A stretch of 12,637 nt of DNA from Actinomycetes bacterium (GCA_023412435.1 JAEYNS010000017.1:1-12637); one strand, 5' to 3'. Shown: positions 1 through 6,927, counted from the stretch's first letter. Made by a program: numbers and translations. The notes: a model not told the origin generated them from the sequence alone.

Positions 1-1032
1 ACCGGCTGCTCGTCCATCTACGGCGGGAACCTGCCGACCACGCCGTGGGCGTCCAACAAGTACGGACGCGGACCGGCCTGGTCGAACTCGCTGTTCGAGG
101 ACAACGCGGAGTTCGGCCTCGGGCTGCGGCTGGCTGCCGACCTGCACACCGGCACCGCGCGGCAGCGGCTGGAGGAACTGCGTCCAGAACTCGGCGACGC
201 CACCGTCGACGCGATCCTGAACGCGCCGCAGCAGCACGAGTCGGAGCTGTCCCAGCAGCGGGCGCGGGTGGACGCGCTGAAGGCGCTGCTGGACACCATG
301 AGCGGGCCGAAGGTGGAGGACCTCCGCTCGGTGGCCGACCACCTGCTGCGACGCTCGGTGTGGATCGTCGGCGGAGACGGCTGGGCGTACGACATCGGCT
401 CGGCGGGCGTGGACCACGTCCTCGCCTCCGGCCGCGACGTCAACGTGCTGGTGATGGACACCGAGGTGTACTCCAACACCGGCGGCCAGGCCTCGAAGTC
501 GACCCCGCTCGGCGCCGTCGCCAAGTTCGCCTCCGGCGGCAAGCTGACCGGCAAGAAGGACGTCGCGATGCAGGCGGTGTCCTACGGCAACGTCTACGTC
601 GCACGGGTGGCGATGGGCGCCGACCCGCAGCAGACCCTGAAGGCCTTCCGGGAGGCCGAGGCCTACGACGGTCCGAGCCTCATCCTCGCCTACAGCCACT
701 GCATCGCCCACGGCATCGACATGCGCAAGGGTCTCGACCAGCAGTACAAGGCTGTCGCCAGCGGGCACTGGCCGCTGATGCGGTACAACCCCGTGCTGCG
801 GATGGCGGGCCGGAACCCGTTCCTGCTCGACTCGCCACGGCCGCGGATCTCGCTGAAGGAGTACCACGACCAGGAGCTCCGCTTCCGGATGCTGGCCAAC
901 ACCGACCCCGAGGCCGCCGCCCGCTTCCTCGAGTTCGGCCAGGACGCAGTGAACCGCCGCTGGGCCGAGTACGAGGAGATGGCGACCCGCGGTGCGGAGC
1001 GGTTCGCCGCCGACGCCAGGAGTGACCGATGA
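1..1032 (+). CDS. nifJ: Pyruvate:ferredoxin (flavodoxin) oxidoreductase, C-terminal part
   Basis: The open frame runs in from the left edge and gives 343 residues, roughly the last third of a PFOR of about 1,170-1,200 residues. PFOR oxidatively decarboxylates pyruvate to acetyl-CoA and CO2, reducing ferredoxin or flavodoxin in the cytoplasm. The fragment starts with TGCSSIYGGNLPTTPW, a PFOR hallmark; Cys3 corresponds to a ligand of the proximal 4Fe-4S cluster and Cys234 (SHCIAHG) to the last ligand, which lies far along the chain. The thiamine diphosphate region is clear: GGDGWAYDIG (residues 124-133) and DTEVYSNTGGQASKST (153-168). The ATG at 268 is internal and not the start. The stop overlaps the next gene's ATG (ATGA), so the two are probably translationally coupled. 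It implies low-potential electron flow and anaerobic capacity. Confidence 0.96.
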   Translation, partial: TGCSSIYGGNLPTTPWASNKYGRGPAWSNSLFEDNAEFGLGLRLAADLHTGTARQRLEELRPELGDATVDAILNAPQQHESELSQQRARVDALKALLDTMSGPKVEDLRSVADHLLRRSVWIVGGDGWAYDIGSAGVDHVLASGRDVNVLVMDTEVYSNTGGQASKSTPLGAVAKFASGGKLTGKKDVAMQAVSYGNVYVARVAMGADPQQTLKAFREAEAYDGPSLILAYSHCIAHGIDMRKGLDQQYKAVASGHWPLMRYNPVLRMAGRNPFLLDSPRPRISLKEYHDQELRFRMLANTDPEAAARFLEFGQDAVNRRWAEYEEMATRGAERFAADARSDR

Positions 1033-2057
1033 ACCTGCAGACCACCTATCTCGGGCTGCCGCTGCGCAACCCGCTGGTCGCCTCCGCCGGACCCCTGTCG
1101 CAGACGGTGGACGGGGTGAAGGGACTGGCCGACGGGGGCGTCGGCGCCGTGGTGCTCTACTCGCTGTTCGAGGAACAGGTCCGCGCCCAGCTGGCCCAGG
1201 CCGAGCGGGACGCCCAACTCGAGGAGGAGCATGCCGAGGCGTTCGCCGAGGCCACCAGCTACTTCCCGAGCCTGACCGCCGAGCCGGCCGAGACCGTGGC
1301 GCTCACCTACCTGTCCCTGGTGGAGCGGGCGGCGTCCGCCATCGACGTCCCGCTGATCGCCAGCCTGAACGGCAGCTCGGTCGGGTCATGGGTGCGGTTC
1401 GCCCGCCAGCTCGAGGAGGCGGGCGCCGCCGCCCTCGAGCTGAACATCTACTTCGTGCCCGGCGACACCAGCCTCACCGGCCCTGAGGTCGAGCAGCGCC
1501 ACGTCGACATCGTGGCGGGGGTGAAGCAGAACGTCTCCATCCCTGTCGCGGTCAAGCTGTCGCCGCACTTCTCGTCCTTCGGCAACCTCGCCGTCCGGCT
1601 GACCGAGGCGGGGGCCGACGGGCTGGTGCTGTTCAACAGGTTCCTGCAGCCCGAGGTCGACATCGAGCGGGTCGAGGTGGTGCCCGGCGTCGAGCTGTCC
1701 AGCCGCGCCGAGGGCCGGCTGCCCCGGACCTGGATCGCCGCGCTGCGGCATCGGCTGCCGGTCTCGCTGGCCGCGACCTCCGGGGTTGAGGACGCCGAGG
1801 ACGTGGTCCGCTACCTGCTCGCGGGAGCGGACGTGGTGATGACCACCTCCGCCCTGATCCGCCACGGCCGCGACTACTCCCGGGTGCTGCTCGACGGCCT
1901 GCTGGAGTGGTTGCAGCGTAAGGGCTTCCGCTCGGTGGACCAGGCCCGCGGCCTGCTCGCCGTCCCGGCGGGGGTGGATTCCAGCGGATACCAGCGCGCC
2001 GGCTATGTCACAGCGCTGGAGAAGGCGAAGGCGAGGTACGGGTCCCTCCAGGGCTGA
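1029..2057 (+). CDS. Dihydroorotate dehydrogenase-like flavoprotein
   Basis: A 342-residue TIM-barrel protein of the dihydroorotate dehydrogenase-like family often found beside nifJ. The start is the ATG in the ATGA overlap with nifJ, preceded by AGGAG with 6-base spacing. Visible are the N-terminal YLGLPLRNPLVASAGPLS (residues 7-24), SLNGSSVGSW (112-121), an FMN-contacting lysine context VAVKLSP (173-179) and a C-terminal phosphate-binding-like stretch LLAGADVVMTTSALIRHG (263-280). The protein has no cysteine at all, and where class 1 enzymes have an Asn-x-x-Cys-Pro-Asn loop this one reads ELNIYFVPGD (137-146), so the usual class 1 catalytic base is absent. It may not make orotate; the coupling to PFOR suggests a redox role with ferredoxin chemistry, which is inference. 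Confidence 0.9.
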   Translation: MNLQTTYLGLPLRNPLVASAGPLSQTVDGVKGLADGGVGAVVLYSLFEEQVRAQLAQAERDAQLEEEHAEAFAEATSYFPSLTAEPAETVALTYLSLVERAASAIDVPLIASLNGSSVGSWVRFARQLEEAGAAALELNIYFVPGDTSLTGPEVEQRHVDIVAGVKQNVSIPVAVKLSPHFSSFGNLAVRLTEAGADGLVLFNRFLQPEVDIERVEVVPGVELSSRAEGRLPRTWIAALRHRLPVSLAATSGVEDAEDVVRYLLAGADVVMTTSALIRHGRDYSRVLLDGLLEWLQRKGFRSVDQARGLLAVPAGVDSSGYQRAGYVTALEKAKARYGSLQG

Positions 2058-2117
2058 GGCCCAGTGTCGGGGGCGGTTCCCCGGTCCCAGGAAGGTGCGG
2101 TCTGGGCCAGGGAGGAA

Positions 2118-2132
2118 CCGTCCCCAGGACGG
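2118..2132. repeat. Perfect 6-bp inverted repeat before the glycosyltransferase
   Basis: CCGTCC and GGACGG are separated by CCA, giving a tight GC hairpin just upstream of the putative -10 at 2141. A longer inverted repeat partly overlaps it: CGGTTCC at 2074-2080 and GGAACCG at 2114-2120. There is no T-tract. These could end nifJ-operon transcription or act as an operator; in GC-rich DNA short repeats arise easily, so confidence is low. Confidence 0.3.
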
Positions 2133-2140
2133 GTTGGCGC

Positions 2141-2146
2141 TAGGGT
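2141..2146 (+). promoter_or_regulatory. Putative -10 box (TAGGGT) for the glycosyltransferase
   Basis: TAGGGT fits the actinobacterial TANNNT -10 form. A start of transcription about 7 bases later (near 2153) would give a leader of about 15 bases that contains AGGAGG at 2158-2163 and then an in-frame ATC at 2169. No convincing -35 is visible. Confidence 0.4.
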
Positions 2147-2147
2147 G

Positions 2148-3563
2148 GTGGCCACTCAGGAGGTCACCATCAGCGAGGATCAGCAGGGCGCGCTGCCCGT
2201 TCCAGCCGACAAGCCGGCGAAGCCGCTCACGATCGCCGAGTTCACCGACAACTACGGCCCCGGCCACTCCGGTCTGCTCTACGCCGTCCACTTCCTGGAG
2301 AAGCAGGTGCTGGACGCCGGGCACCGGCTGCTCGTCGTCGCGCCGGTCGCCGACGGCCCCAACCCGTACGCCGGCCACGAGCGGCGCCGCGAGATCCGGC
2401 TGCCGTCCGTCCCGCTCCCGGGAAACCCGGTGCGGATCTCGATGGGCCAGGACTACGACTACCGGCTCGCGCAGCTGGTGGCGAACCCGCCGGACGTGAT
2501 CCACGTCCACGGCCTCGGCGGGGTCGGCCTGCTGGGGATGTGGGTGGCGCAACGGGCGAACAAGCCGCTCATCATCACCTGGCACACCGACTTCGAGGCC
2601 TATGCCGACCACTACTGGCATCTGGTGCCGCTGCTCAACGCGGCGTACAAGGTGTACACGATGCACATGGAGGGCATCACCTGGGCGCAGCTGAAGAAGC
2701 GGATCCGCTTCAAGCGGCCCCGTCGCGGCAGCGCCCAGATCGAGCTGCTGCGGGTGGCCGCCGGCATGCTGACCGACGCCGACCTTGTCACCACCCCGTC
2801 GGACAAGACCGCCAAGCGGGTGCTCGAGATCGCCCCGCACGCAAAGGTGCGGGTGGTGCCCAACGGCACCGACGCGCTGCCTGAGCTGCCGCCGGTGCAC
2901 AAGGGACGCGGCCCGCGGCTGCTGTATGTCGGGCGGATCGCGGTGGAGAAGGGTCTCGACCTGATGCTCGACGGGTTCGAGCTCGTGCGTGACCACCTCC
3001 CCGACGCCGAGCTGATGCTGGTGGGTGACTGGAAGAAGACGCCGGCGGGGCTGCGCGGCCGGCTGAAGCGGGCGGCCCGCTACCGCGGGGTGAAGCTCGT
3101 GGGGCAGGTGCCGCGTGAGCAGCTGGGCGCGTACTACGCCTCGGCCGACCTGTTCCTGTTCACCTCGCTGACCGACACCCAGGCCCTGGTGCTCCACGAA
3201 GCCGCGCACGCCGGGCTGCCCTTCGTCTCGGTCGACAACGAACTGCGCCTCGTGATGGACCAGGGAGTGAACGCGCTGTTCGCCCGCCCGAACGCCGTCT
3301 CGCTGGCCGGCACGATCATCCAGATGCTCGGCGCCCTGCAGGATTCCGAGTTCAAGGCGAGGGCGGCGGCCCGGAGCCGGGAGCTGGCGGCCCGCTACAC
3401 GATCGCCAACCAGTCCCGCGAGTTCGTCGAGCTGTACGAGAAGGTGGCCGCGGGCGAGCCGGTGGAACTCACCAGGGGCATCGAGCCCGACTTCGCCCGG
3501 CCGTTCTTCCCCAGCCGGCGGGTGACCGCCACCTACCAGCCGCCGCCGGCGTCGCCGGACTGA
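2148..3563 (+). CDS. GT4-family glycosyltransferase (GT-B fold)
   Basis: A cytoplasmic or membrane-peripheral GT-B glycosyltransferase, probably transferring a sugar from a nucleotide donor to a lipid or glycan; the acceptor cannot be read from sequence. Numbered from the GTG at 2148 (471 residues), the N-terminal domain begins with TIAEFTDNYGPGHSG (about 28-42), a form typical of glucosyl- and mannosyltransferases of this family. PDVIHVHG lies in the first Rossmann domain, and VPNGT plus LLYVGRIAVEKGLDLML mark the donor-binding domain. The family's E-x7-E motif appears as D343-x7-E351 in TDTQALVLHEAAHAGLP. The start is unsure: GTG codons at 2064, 2145 and 2148 lack good ribosome sites, while AGGAGG at 2158 stands 5 bases before an in-frame ATC at 2169 that would give a natural N-terminus (SEDQQ...). 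I used the nearest canonical codon. It converges on copA with 7 bases between stops. Confidence 0.9.
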   Translation: MATQEVTISEDQQGALPVPADKPAKPLTIAEFTDNYGPGHSGLLYAVHFLEKQVLDAGHRLLVVAPVADGPNPYAGHERRREIRLPSVPLPGNPVRISMGQDYDYRLAQLVANPPDVIHVHGLGGVGLLGMWVAQRANKPLIITWHTDFEAYADHYWHLVPLLNAAYKVYTMHMEGITWAQLKKRIRFKRPRRGSAQIELLRVAAGMLTDADLVTTPSDKTAKRVLEIAPHAKVRVVPNGTDALPELPPVHKGRGPRLLYVGRIAVEKGLDLMLDGFELVRDHLPDAELMLVGDWKKTPAGLRGRLKRAARYRGVKLVGQVPREQLGAYYASADLFLFTSLTDTQALVLHEAAHAGLPFVSVDNELRLVMDQGVNALFARPNAVSLAGTIIQMLGALQDSEFKARAAARSRELAARYTIANQSREFVELYEKVAAGEPVELTRGIEPDFARPFFPSRRVTATYQPPPASPD

Positions 3564-3570
3564 CGCCGGC
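3545..3570. terminator. Bidirectional GC hairpin between convergent genes
   Basis: GCCGGCGTC (3545-3553) and GACGCCGGC (3562-3570) form a perfect 9-bp stem with an 8-base loop. It covers the glycosyltransferase stop codon and ends one base before the copA stop codon on the other strand, exactly where two convergent units need termination. There is no T-tract on either side, so an intrinsic terminator of the U-less type is inferred. Confidence 0.5.
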
Positions 3571-5799
3571 TCAGGCGCGAGGCTGGAAGCTGCGCAGGCG
3601 CAGGCTGTTCAGCACCACGAAGACCGACGAGAAGGCCATCGCCGCGCCCGCGATCATCGGGTTCAGGTACCCCAGCGCAGCGAGCGGAATCGCGGCGACG
3701 TTGTAGGCGAAGGCCCAGAACAGGTTGCCCTTGATGGTGCCGAGAGTGGCCCGGGACAGCCGGATCGCATCCGCTGCCACCCGCAGGTCGCCCCGCATCA
3801 GGGTGAGGTCGGACGCCTCGATGGCGGCATCGGTGCCGGTGCCGAGCGCGATGCCGAGATCGGCCTGCGCCAGCGCCGCCGCGTCGTTCACCCCGTCCCC
3901 GACCATCGCCACCCTGCGACCTGCGGCCTGCAGGTCCTTGACGGTCCGGACCTTGTCCGCCGGCAGCACCTCGGCGATCACCTCGCTCACCCCGCCCTCG
4001 GCGCCGACGGCGTCCGCCGTGGCCCGGTTGTCGCCGGTCAACAACACGGGAGTCAGCCCGAGCGCCCGGAACTGGGCCACCGCCTCGGCGGCGCCGGGCT
4101 TGACCGTGTCGGCGACCTCGATCAGGCCGCGCAGCCGTCCATCCCAGGCCACGGCGACCAGCGTGGTGCCCACGCGCGCGGACAGCTCTGCCTCCAGATC
4201 GGGCAGCTCAACGGATTCGGCCTCGTCCACCCCAACTGGAGGCAGATTCGTCGCAGTCACCCAGCCCGGCTTCCCGACCCGCACCTCGCGGCCGTCCACC
4301 CGGGCCACCACCCCCTGGCCGGGCTGGTTGGTGAGGGTCTCCAGGACGGCGTCGGAGCCGGCGTGGGCGGCGATGGCGCGGGCGATCGGGTGTTCGGAGC
4401 CGGCCTCGGCGGCCCCGGCCAGCCGCAGCAGTTCGGCCTCGGTAGAGCCGGCCACCGCCCGGACGCCGACCACCGCCATCACGCCGGTGGTCACCGTCCC
4501 GGTCTTGTCCAGCACGATGGTGTCCACTTCGCGGGTGCGCTCCAGCGCCTCGGCGCCGCGGATCACGATGCCGAGCTGGGCACCGCGGCCGGTGCCGGCC
4601 AGCAACGCGGTGGGGGTGGCGAGACCGAGCGCGCAGGGACAGGCGATGATCAGGACGGCGACCGCCGCCGAGGCGGCGAAGGACAGGCCCGCGCCGGCCA
4701 GCAGCCAGCCGACCAGCACCAGCACCGCCAGCCCGAGAACCACCGGGACGAAGACGCCGGTGATCCGGTCGGCGAGCCACTGCACCCTCGCCTTCCCGGT
4801 CTGTGCCTCCTCGACGAGCCGCGCGATGTGCGCCAGCTGGGTGTCCTTGCCGACCCGCGTGGCCCGCACCACCAGCCGGCCGTGGGTGTTCAGGGTGGCG
4901 CCGGTGACCTCGTCGCCCGCCGCGACGTCCACCGGGACCGACTCCCCGGTGACCAGGGACCTGTCAACGGCGGAGAACCCGCTCACCACCTGACCGTCGG
5001 TGGCGATCTTCTCGCCGGGCCGCACCACGAACTCGTCGCCTACCTTGAGCCGGTCGATCGGCAGCGGCGTCTCCACCCCGTCGACCAGCACGGTCGCCTG
5101 GGTGGCTCCGAGCTGAAGCAGGGTCCGGATCGCCTCGCCCGCCCTGGCTTTGGCCCTGGCCTCGAGCCAGCGTCCCAGCAGCAGGAAGAAGATGATCGCG
5201 ACGACGGCCTCGAGGTAGATGTTCGCCTCGCCGTGCCCCCTCATCAGTTGGAGCTCGAAGGCGTGGGTGTAGCCGATCTCGCCCGCCCGTCCGAAGAACA
5301 GCGCGTACAGGCTCCAGCCGAAGGCCGCCGTCGTGCCGAGACTGATCAGGGTGTCCATGGTCGTCGCCCCATGGCGCAGGTTGACGAGGGCCGAGTGGTG
5401 GAAGGGCCAGCCCGCCCAGGCGTAGACCGGGATCGTCAACGCCAGCGAGACCCACTGCCAACCGGGGAACTGCCAGGCGGTGACCATCGCGAGCAGGATC
5501 ACGGGGACGGCGAGCACACCCGCCACCACCCCGCGGGTGCGCAACCGGGCGGCATGGTCGACCGGCGGGGCGTCCGGCACCGGCAGCGCGGCGCCGTAGC
5601 CGGTGTTCTCCACGACCCCGATCAGCTCGTCGACGGTGATCCCGGACGGGTGCAGCACCCTGGCCTTCTCGGTGGCGTAGTTGACGCTCGCCTGCACCCC
5701 GTCCAGCTTGTTCAGCTTCTTCTCGATCCGCGCGGCACAGGAAGCGCAGGTCATCCCCGTGATGTCGAGTTCGACGGACTCGCGCTGCTGGGTGGTCAT
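3571..5799 (-). CDS. copA: Copper-exporting P1B-type ATPase CopA
   Basis: An ATP-driven membrane pump that expels Cu(I), 742 residues from the ATG at 5799. That start has GGAG 9 bases upstream; the upstream TTG at 5814 lies on that same ribosome site and is less likely. An N-terminal heavy-metal domain carries GMTCASC (residues 15-21, Cys18 and Cys21). Transmembrane helices follow, then the actuator-loop TGES (284-287), the metal-site CPC (387-389) in a membrane helix, the phosphorylated Asp431 in DKTGT, the SEHPIARAI nucleotide-binding segment and the hinge GDGVND (634-639). The last helices contain an Asn-bearing AFAYN and AMAFSS, the Cu(I)-specific pattern of P1B-1 pumps, which favours copper (or silver) over zinc or cadmium. 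It is the last gene of the csoR-copZ-copA unit, 78 bases after copZ. Confidence 0.96.
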   Translation of the reverse strand: MTTQQRESVELDITGMTCASCAARIEKKLNKLDGVQASVNYATEKARVLHPSGITVDELIGVVENTGYGAALPVPDAPPVDHAARLRTRGVVAGVLAVPVILLAMVTAWQFPGWQWVSLALTIPVYAWAGWPFHHSALVNLRHGATTMDTLISLGTTAAFGWSLYALFFGRAGEIGYTHAFELQLMRGHGEANIYLEAVVAIIFFLLLGRWLEARAKARAGEAIRTLLQLGATQATVLVDGVETPLPIDRLKVGDEFVVRPGEKIATDGQVVSGFSAVDRSLVTGESVPVDVAAGDEVTGATLNTHGRLVVRATRVGKDTQLAHIARLVEEAQTGKARVQWLADRITGVFVPVVLGLAVLVLVGWLLAGAGLSFAASAAVAVLIIACPCALGLATPTALLAGTGRGAQLGIVIRGAEALERTREVDTIVLDKTGTVTTGVMAVVGVRAVAGSTEAELLRLAGAAEAGSEHPIARAIAAHAGSDAVLETLTNQPGQGVVARVDGREVRVGKPGWVTATNLPPVGVDEAESVELPDLEAELSARVGTTLVAVAWDGRLRGLIEVADTVKPGAAEAVAQFRALGLTPVLLTGDNRATADAVGAEGGVSEVIAEVLPADKVRTVKDLQAAGRRVAMVGDGVNDAAALAQADLGIALGTGTDAAIEASDLTLMRGDLRVAADAIRLSRATLGTIKGNLFWAFAYNVAAIPLAALGYLNPMIAGAAMAFSSVFVVLNSLRLRSFQPRA

Positions 5800-5877
5800 G
5801 GTCTGGTTCTCCAAAGGGCTGGGAGGGTGGCGGCCAGGGATGCCTGTCGCGCCCCCGCCCCGCCTCGCGGTCGTCGC

Positions 5878-6084
5878 TCAGGCGACGCTGTACTGGTCGC
5901 CGGCCTCGTAGACGGCCTCGACCACCCGATCGAAGTCGACGGGGGCGTCACTGTGGATGGTCATGGCCCCGGCCAGGTCGAGGTCCACGCCGGACACGCC
6001 GGGGATCGAGAGGACCTCCTCCTTGACGGCGCTGACGCAGTGGCCGCAGGTCATCCCGGTCACGGTGTAGGTGGTGTCGATCAT
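5878..6084 (-). CDS. copZ: Copper chaperone, heavy-metal-associated domain protein
   Basis: A 68-residue single HMA-domain protein that binds Cu(I) and hands it to CopA or to the regulator in the cytoplasm. The metal loop is GMTCGHC (residues 10-16, Cys13 and Cys16), and the length matches the family's usual 65-70 residues. The His between the cysteines is common in CopZ-type chaperones. The ATG is preceded by GAGGAG with a 4-base gap. It sits between csoR and copA on the same strand, 26 bases after csoR, consistent with one operon controlled by CsoR. Confidence 0.93.
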   Translation of the reverse strand: MIDTTYTVTGMTCGHCVSAVKEEVLSIPGVSGVDLDLAGAMTIHSDAPVDFDRVVEAVYEAGDQYSVA

Positions 6085-6110
6085 GGTTCTCCTCGGTGGG
6101 TTGTGGTGGG

Positions 6111-6446
6111 TCAGGACCGGACCAGCCGGCCGATCGCGGCGGAGGCCTCGGAGAGTTTGGCGTCGGCGACCTCGCCGCCCTCCCTGACAGCTTCCGCCAC
6201 GCAGTGCTGCAGGTGCTCCTCGAGCAGCACGAGCGCAAAGGACTCCAGCGCCTTGGTCATCGCCGAGACCTGGGTGAGGATGTCGATGCAGTAGACGTCC
6301 TCGCTGACCATACGCTGCAGCCCGCGAGCCTGCCCCTCGATGCGCTTGAGGCGCTTGAGGTGGTCTGGTCGGGTCTGGCTGTAGCCGTGCTGACCCGGGG
6401 TCGGGTGGTCAAGGTGTGCACTGTGTGACACGTGTTCCGTCGTCAT
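6111..6446 (-). CDS. csoR: Copper-sensing transcriptional repressor CsoR
   Basis: A 111-residue all-helical repressor of the CsoR/RcnR family that releases DNA when it binds Cu(I). The copper ligands are all present: Cys53 (in VYCID), His78 and Cys82 in the H-x3-C of EEHLQHC, with the second-shell Tyr52. RLKRIEGQARGLQRMV (32-47) is the conserved helix 1 DNA-contact region. A roughly 25-residue N-terminal tail carries five histidines (5, 8, 11, 14, 20), longer than the shortest family members. ATG is preceded by GGGAGGAG with good spacing. It is the first gene of the copper operon, and the palindrome in its own promoter indicates autoregulation. Confidence 0.95.
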   Translation of the reverse strand: MTTEHVSHSAHLDHPTPGQHGYSQTRPDHLKRLKRIEGQARGLQRMVSEDVYCIDILTQVSAMTKALESFALVLLEEHLQHCVAEAVREGGEVADAKLSEASAAIGRLVRS

Positions 6447-6463
6447 TTCTCTCCTCCCTTGTC

Positions 6464-6493
6464 AGCATACCCCCCTAGGGTATCACCTGTCAC
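6464..6493 (-). promoter_or_regulatory. Promoter of csoR-copZ-copA
   Basis: Reading leftward, a -35 GTGACA (6493-6488, five of six matches to TTGACA) and a -10 TATGCT (6469-6464) are 18 bases apart, followed by a csoR leader with GGGAGGAG. The -35 lies inside a perfect GTCAC-T-GTGAC palindrome (6489-6499), which may be a second regulator site. Confidence 0.6.
6467..6483. promoter_or_regulatory. CsoR-type operator palindrome
   Basis: ATACCCCCCTAGGGTAT has perfect arms ATACCC and GGGTAT around five bases, the C/G-run-in-AT-ends form seen in actinobacterial CsoR operators. It occupies the spacer between the -35 and -10, so a bound CsoR would block RNA polymerase. Confidence 0.75.
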
Positions 6494-6502
6494 TGTGACG
6501 GC

Positions 6503-6747
6503 TGTGGACAGGATGTGCATAACTCCCCGGCGCGGCTCCTATATCGGGGGCCTGCCACGGTTGTCAAGCCAGCCCGCCTTCAGTCGGCGTTAACCTCAAA
6601 TTCAATCTTCGTCCACACCCCGACGTCCCTGTATGCGCTTGTCACAGTCGGTTCCTCGATGAACTTCCCCGGCTGTCCACAGCTGGGCCAGCAGGTTGTG
6701 CACACCCGTCCGGGCGTGTCCGGCGAGTTGTCCCCAGACCGTCCACA
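6503..6747. other. Cluster of DnaA-box-like 9-mers with an AT-rich patch
   Basis: Seven 9-mers resemble the DnaA box (TTGTCCACA in high-GC actinobacteria, TTATCCACA in E. coli). On the minus strand are CTGTCCACA (6503-6511) and TTATGCACA (6514-6522). On the plus strand are TCGTCCACA (6609-6617), CTGTCCACA (6673-6681), TTGTGCACA (6696-6704), TTGTCCCCA (6728-6736) and CCGTCCACA (6739-6747). Six match at 8 of 9 and the last at 7 of 9. Between the two groups, 15 of 21 bases at 6590-6610 are A or T, striking in this GC-rich window. The stretch holds no credible gene. It may be a replication origin or a DnaA-regulated promoter region for dnaB; neither is proven. Confidence 0.5.
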
Positions 6748-6766
6748 GACCCTGTGGAAGCTGCCG

Positions 6767-6796
6767 TTGAGCAGTCGCCCCGAGAGGGTTTAGCGT
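6767..6796 (+). promoter_or_regulatory. Putative dnaB promoter
   Basis: TTGAGC (6767-6772) and TAGCGT (6791-6796) are separated by 18 bases, a plausible -35/-10 pair for actinobacterial housekeeping sigma factor. Transcription would start near 6803 and leave a leader of about 125 bases before dnaB. A second TANNNT (TACCGT, 6884-6889) nearer the gene lacks a -35. Confidence 0.45.
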
Positions 6797-6800
6797 GAGT

Positions 6801-6876
6801 CCTCAGACCGTTCTCACCACCCCCTGGCAGTTCCTCGCGGGCCGCCGGCTGGGGGCAGGCCGGGAACTGTCTGAGG
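6801..6876 (+). repeat. Nested inverted repeats in the dnaB leader
   Basis: CCTCAGAC (6801-6808) is repeated inverted as GTCTGAGG (6869-6876), and inside it CAGTTCC (6828-6834) as GGAACTG (6863-6869). The two 3' arms touch, so the helices could stack, while the 5' arms are 20 bases apart. It could be a structured 5' leader or a DNA operator. No known riboswitch motif was recognised. Confidence 0.45.
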
Positions 6877-6927
6877 GACGGCCTACCGTAACGGACAAGG
6901 CTGAGATTTCGGGCGTGGAGGTTTTCA

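Noticed and set aside
1386..3209. A 607-residue open frame on the minus strand opposite the glycosyltransferase and flavoprotein genes
   Set aside because: It is the antisense shadow of two clear families; its composition (many Arg, His, Gln, Val repeats) is typical of GC-rich antisense frames and it has no recognisable domain.
5800..5877. A separate copA promoter or CsoR site between copZ and copA
   Set aside because: The 78 bases are GC-rich without a TANNNT box in place or a CsoR-like palindrome.
4363..6294. A 643-residue plus-strand frame across copA, copZ and csoR
   Set aside because: Antisense of three well-supported genes, with low-complexity Gly/Arg/His/Gln composition.
6515..6793. 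A 92-residue frame within the intergenic region before dnaB
   Set aside because: No ribosome site, no family resemblance, and it coincides with the DnaA-box-like cluster and the dnaB -35.
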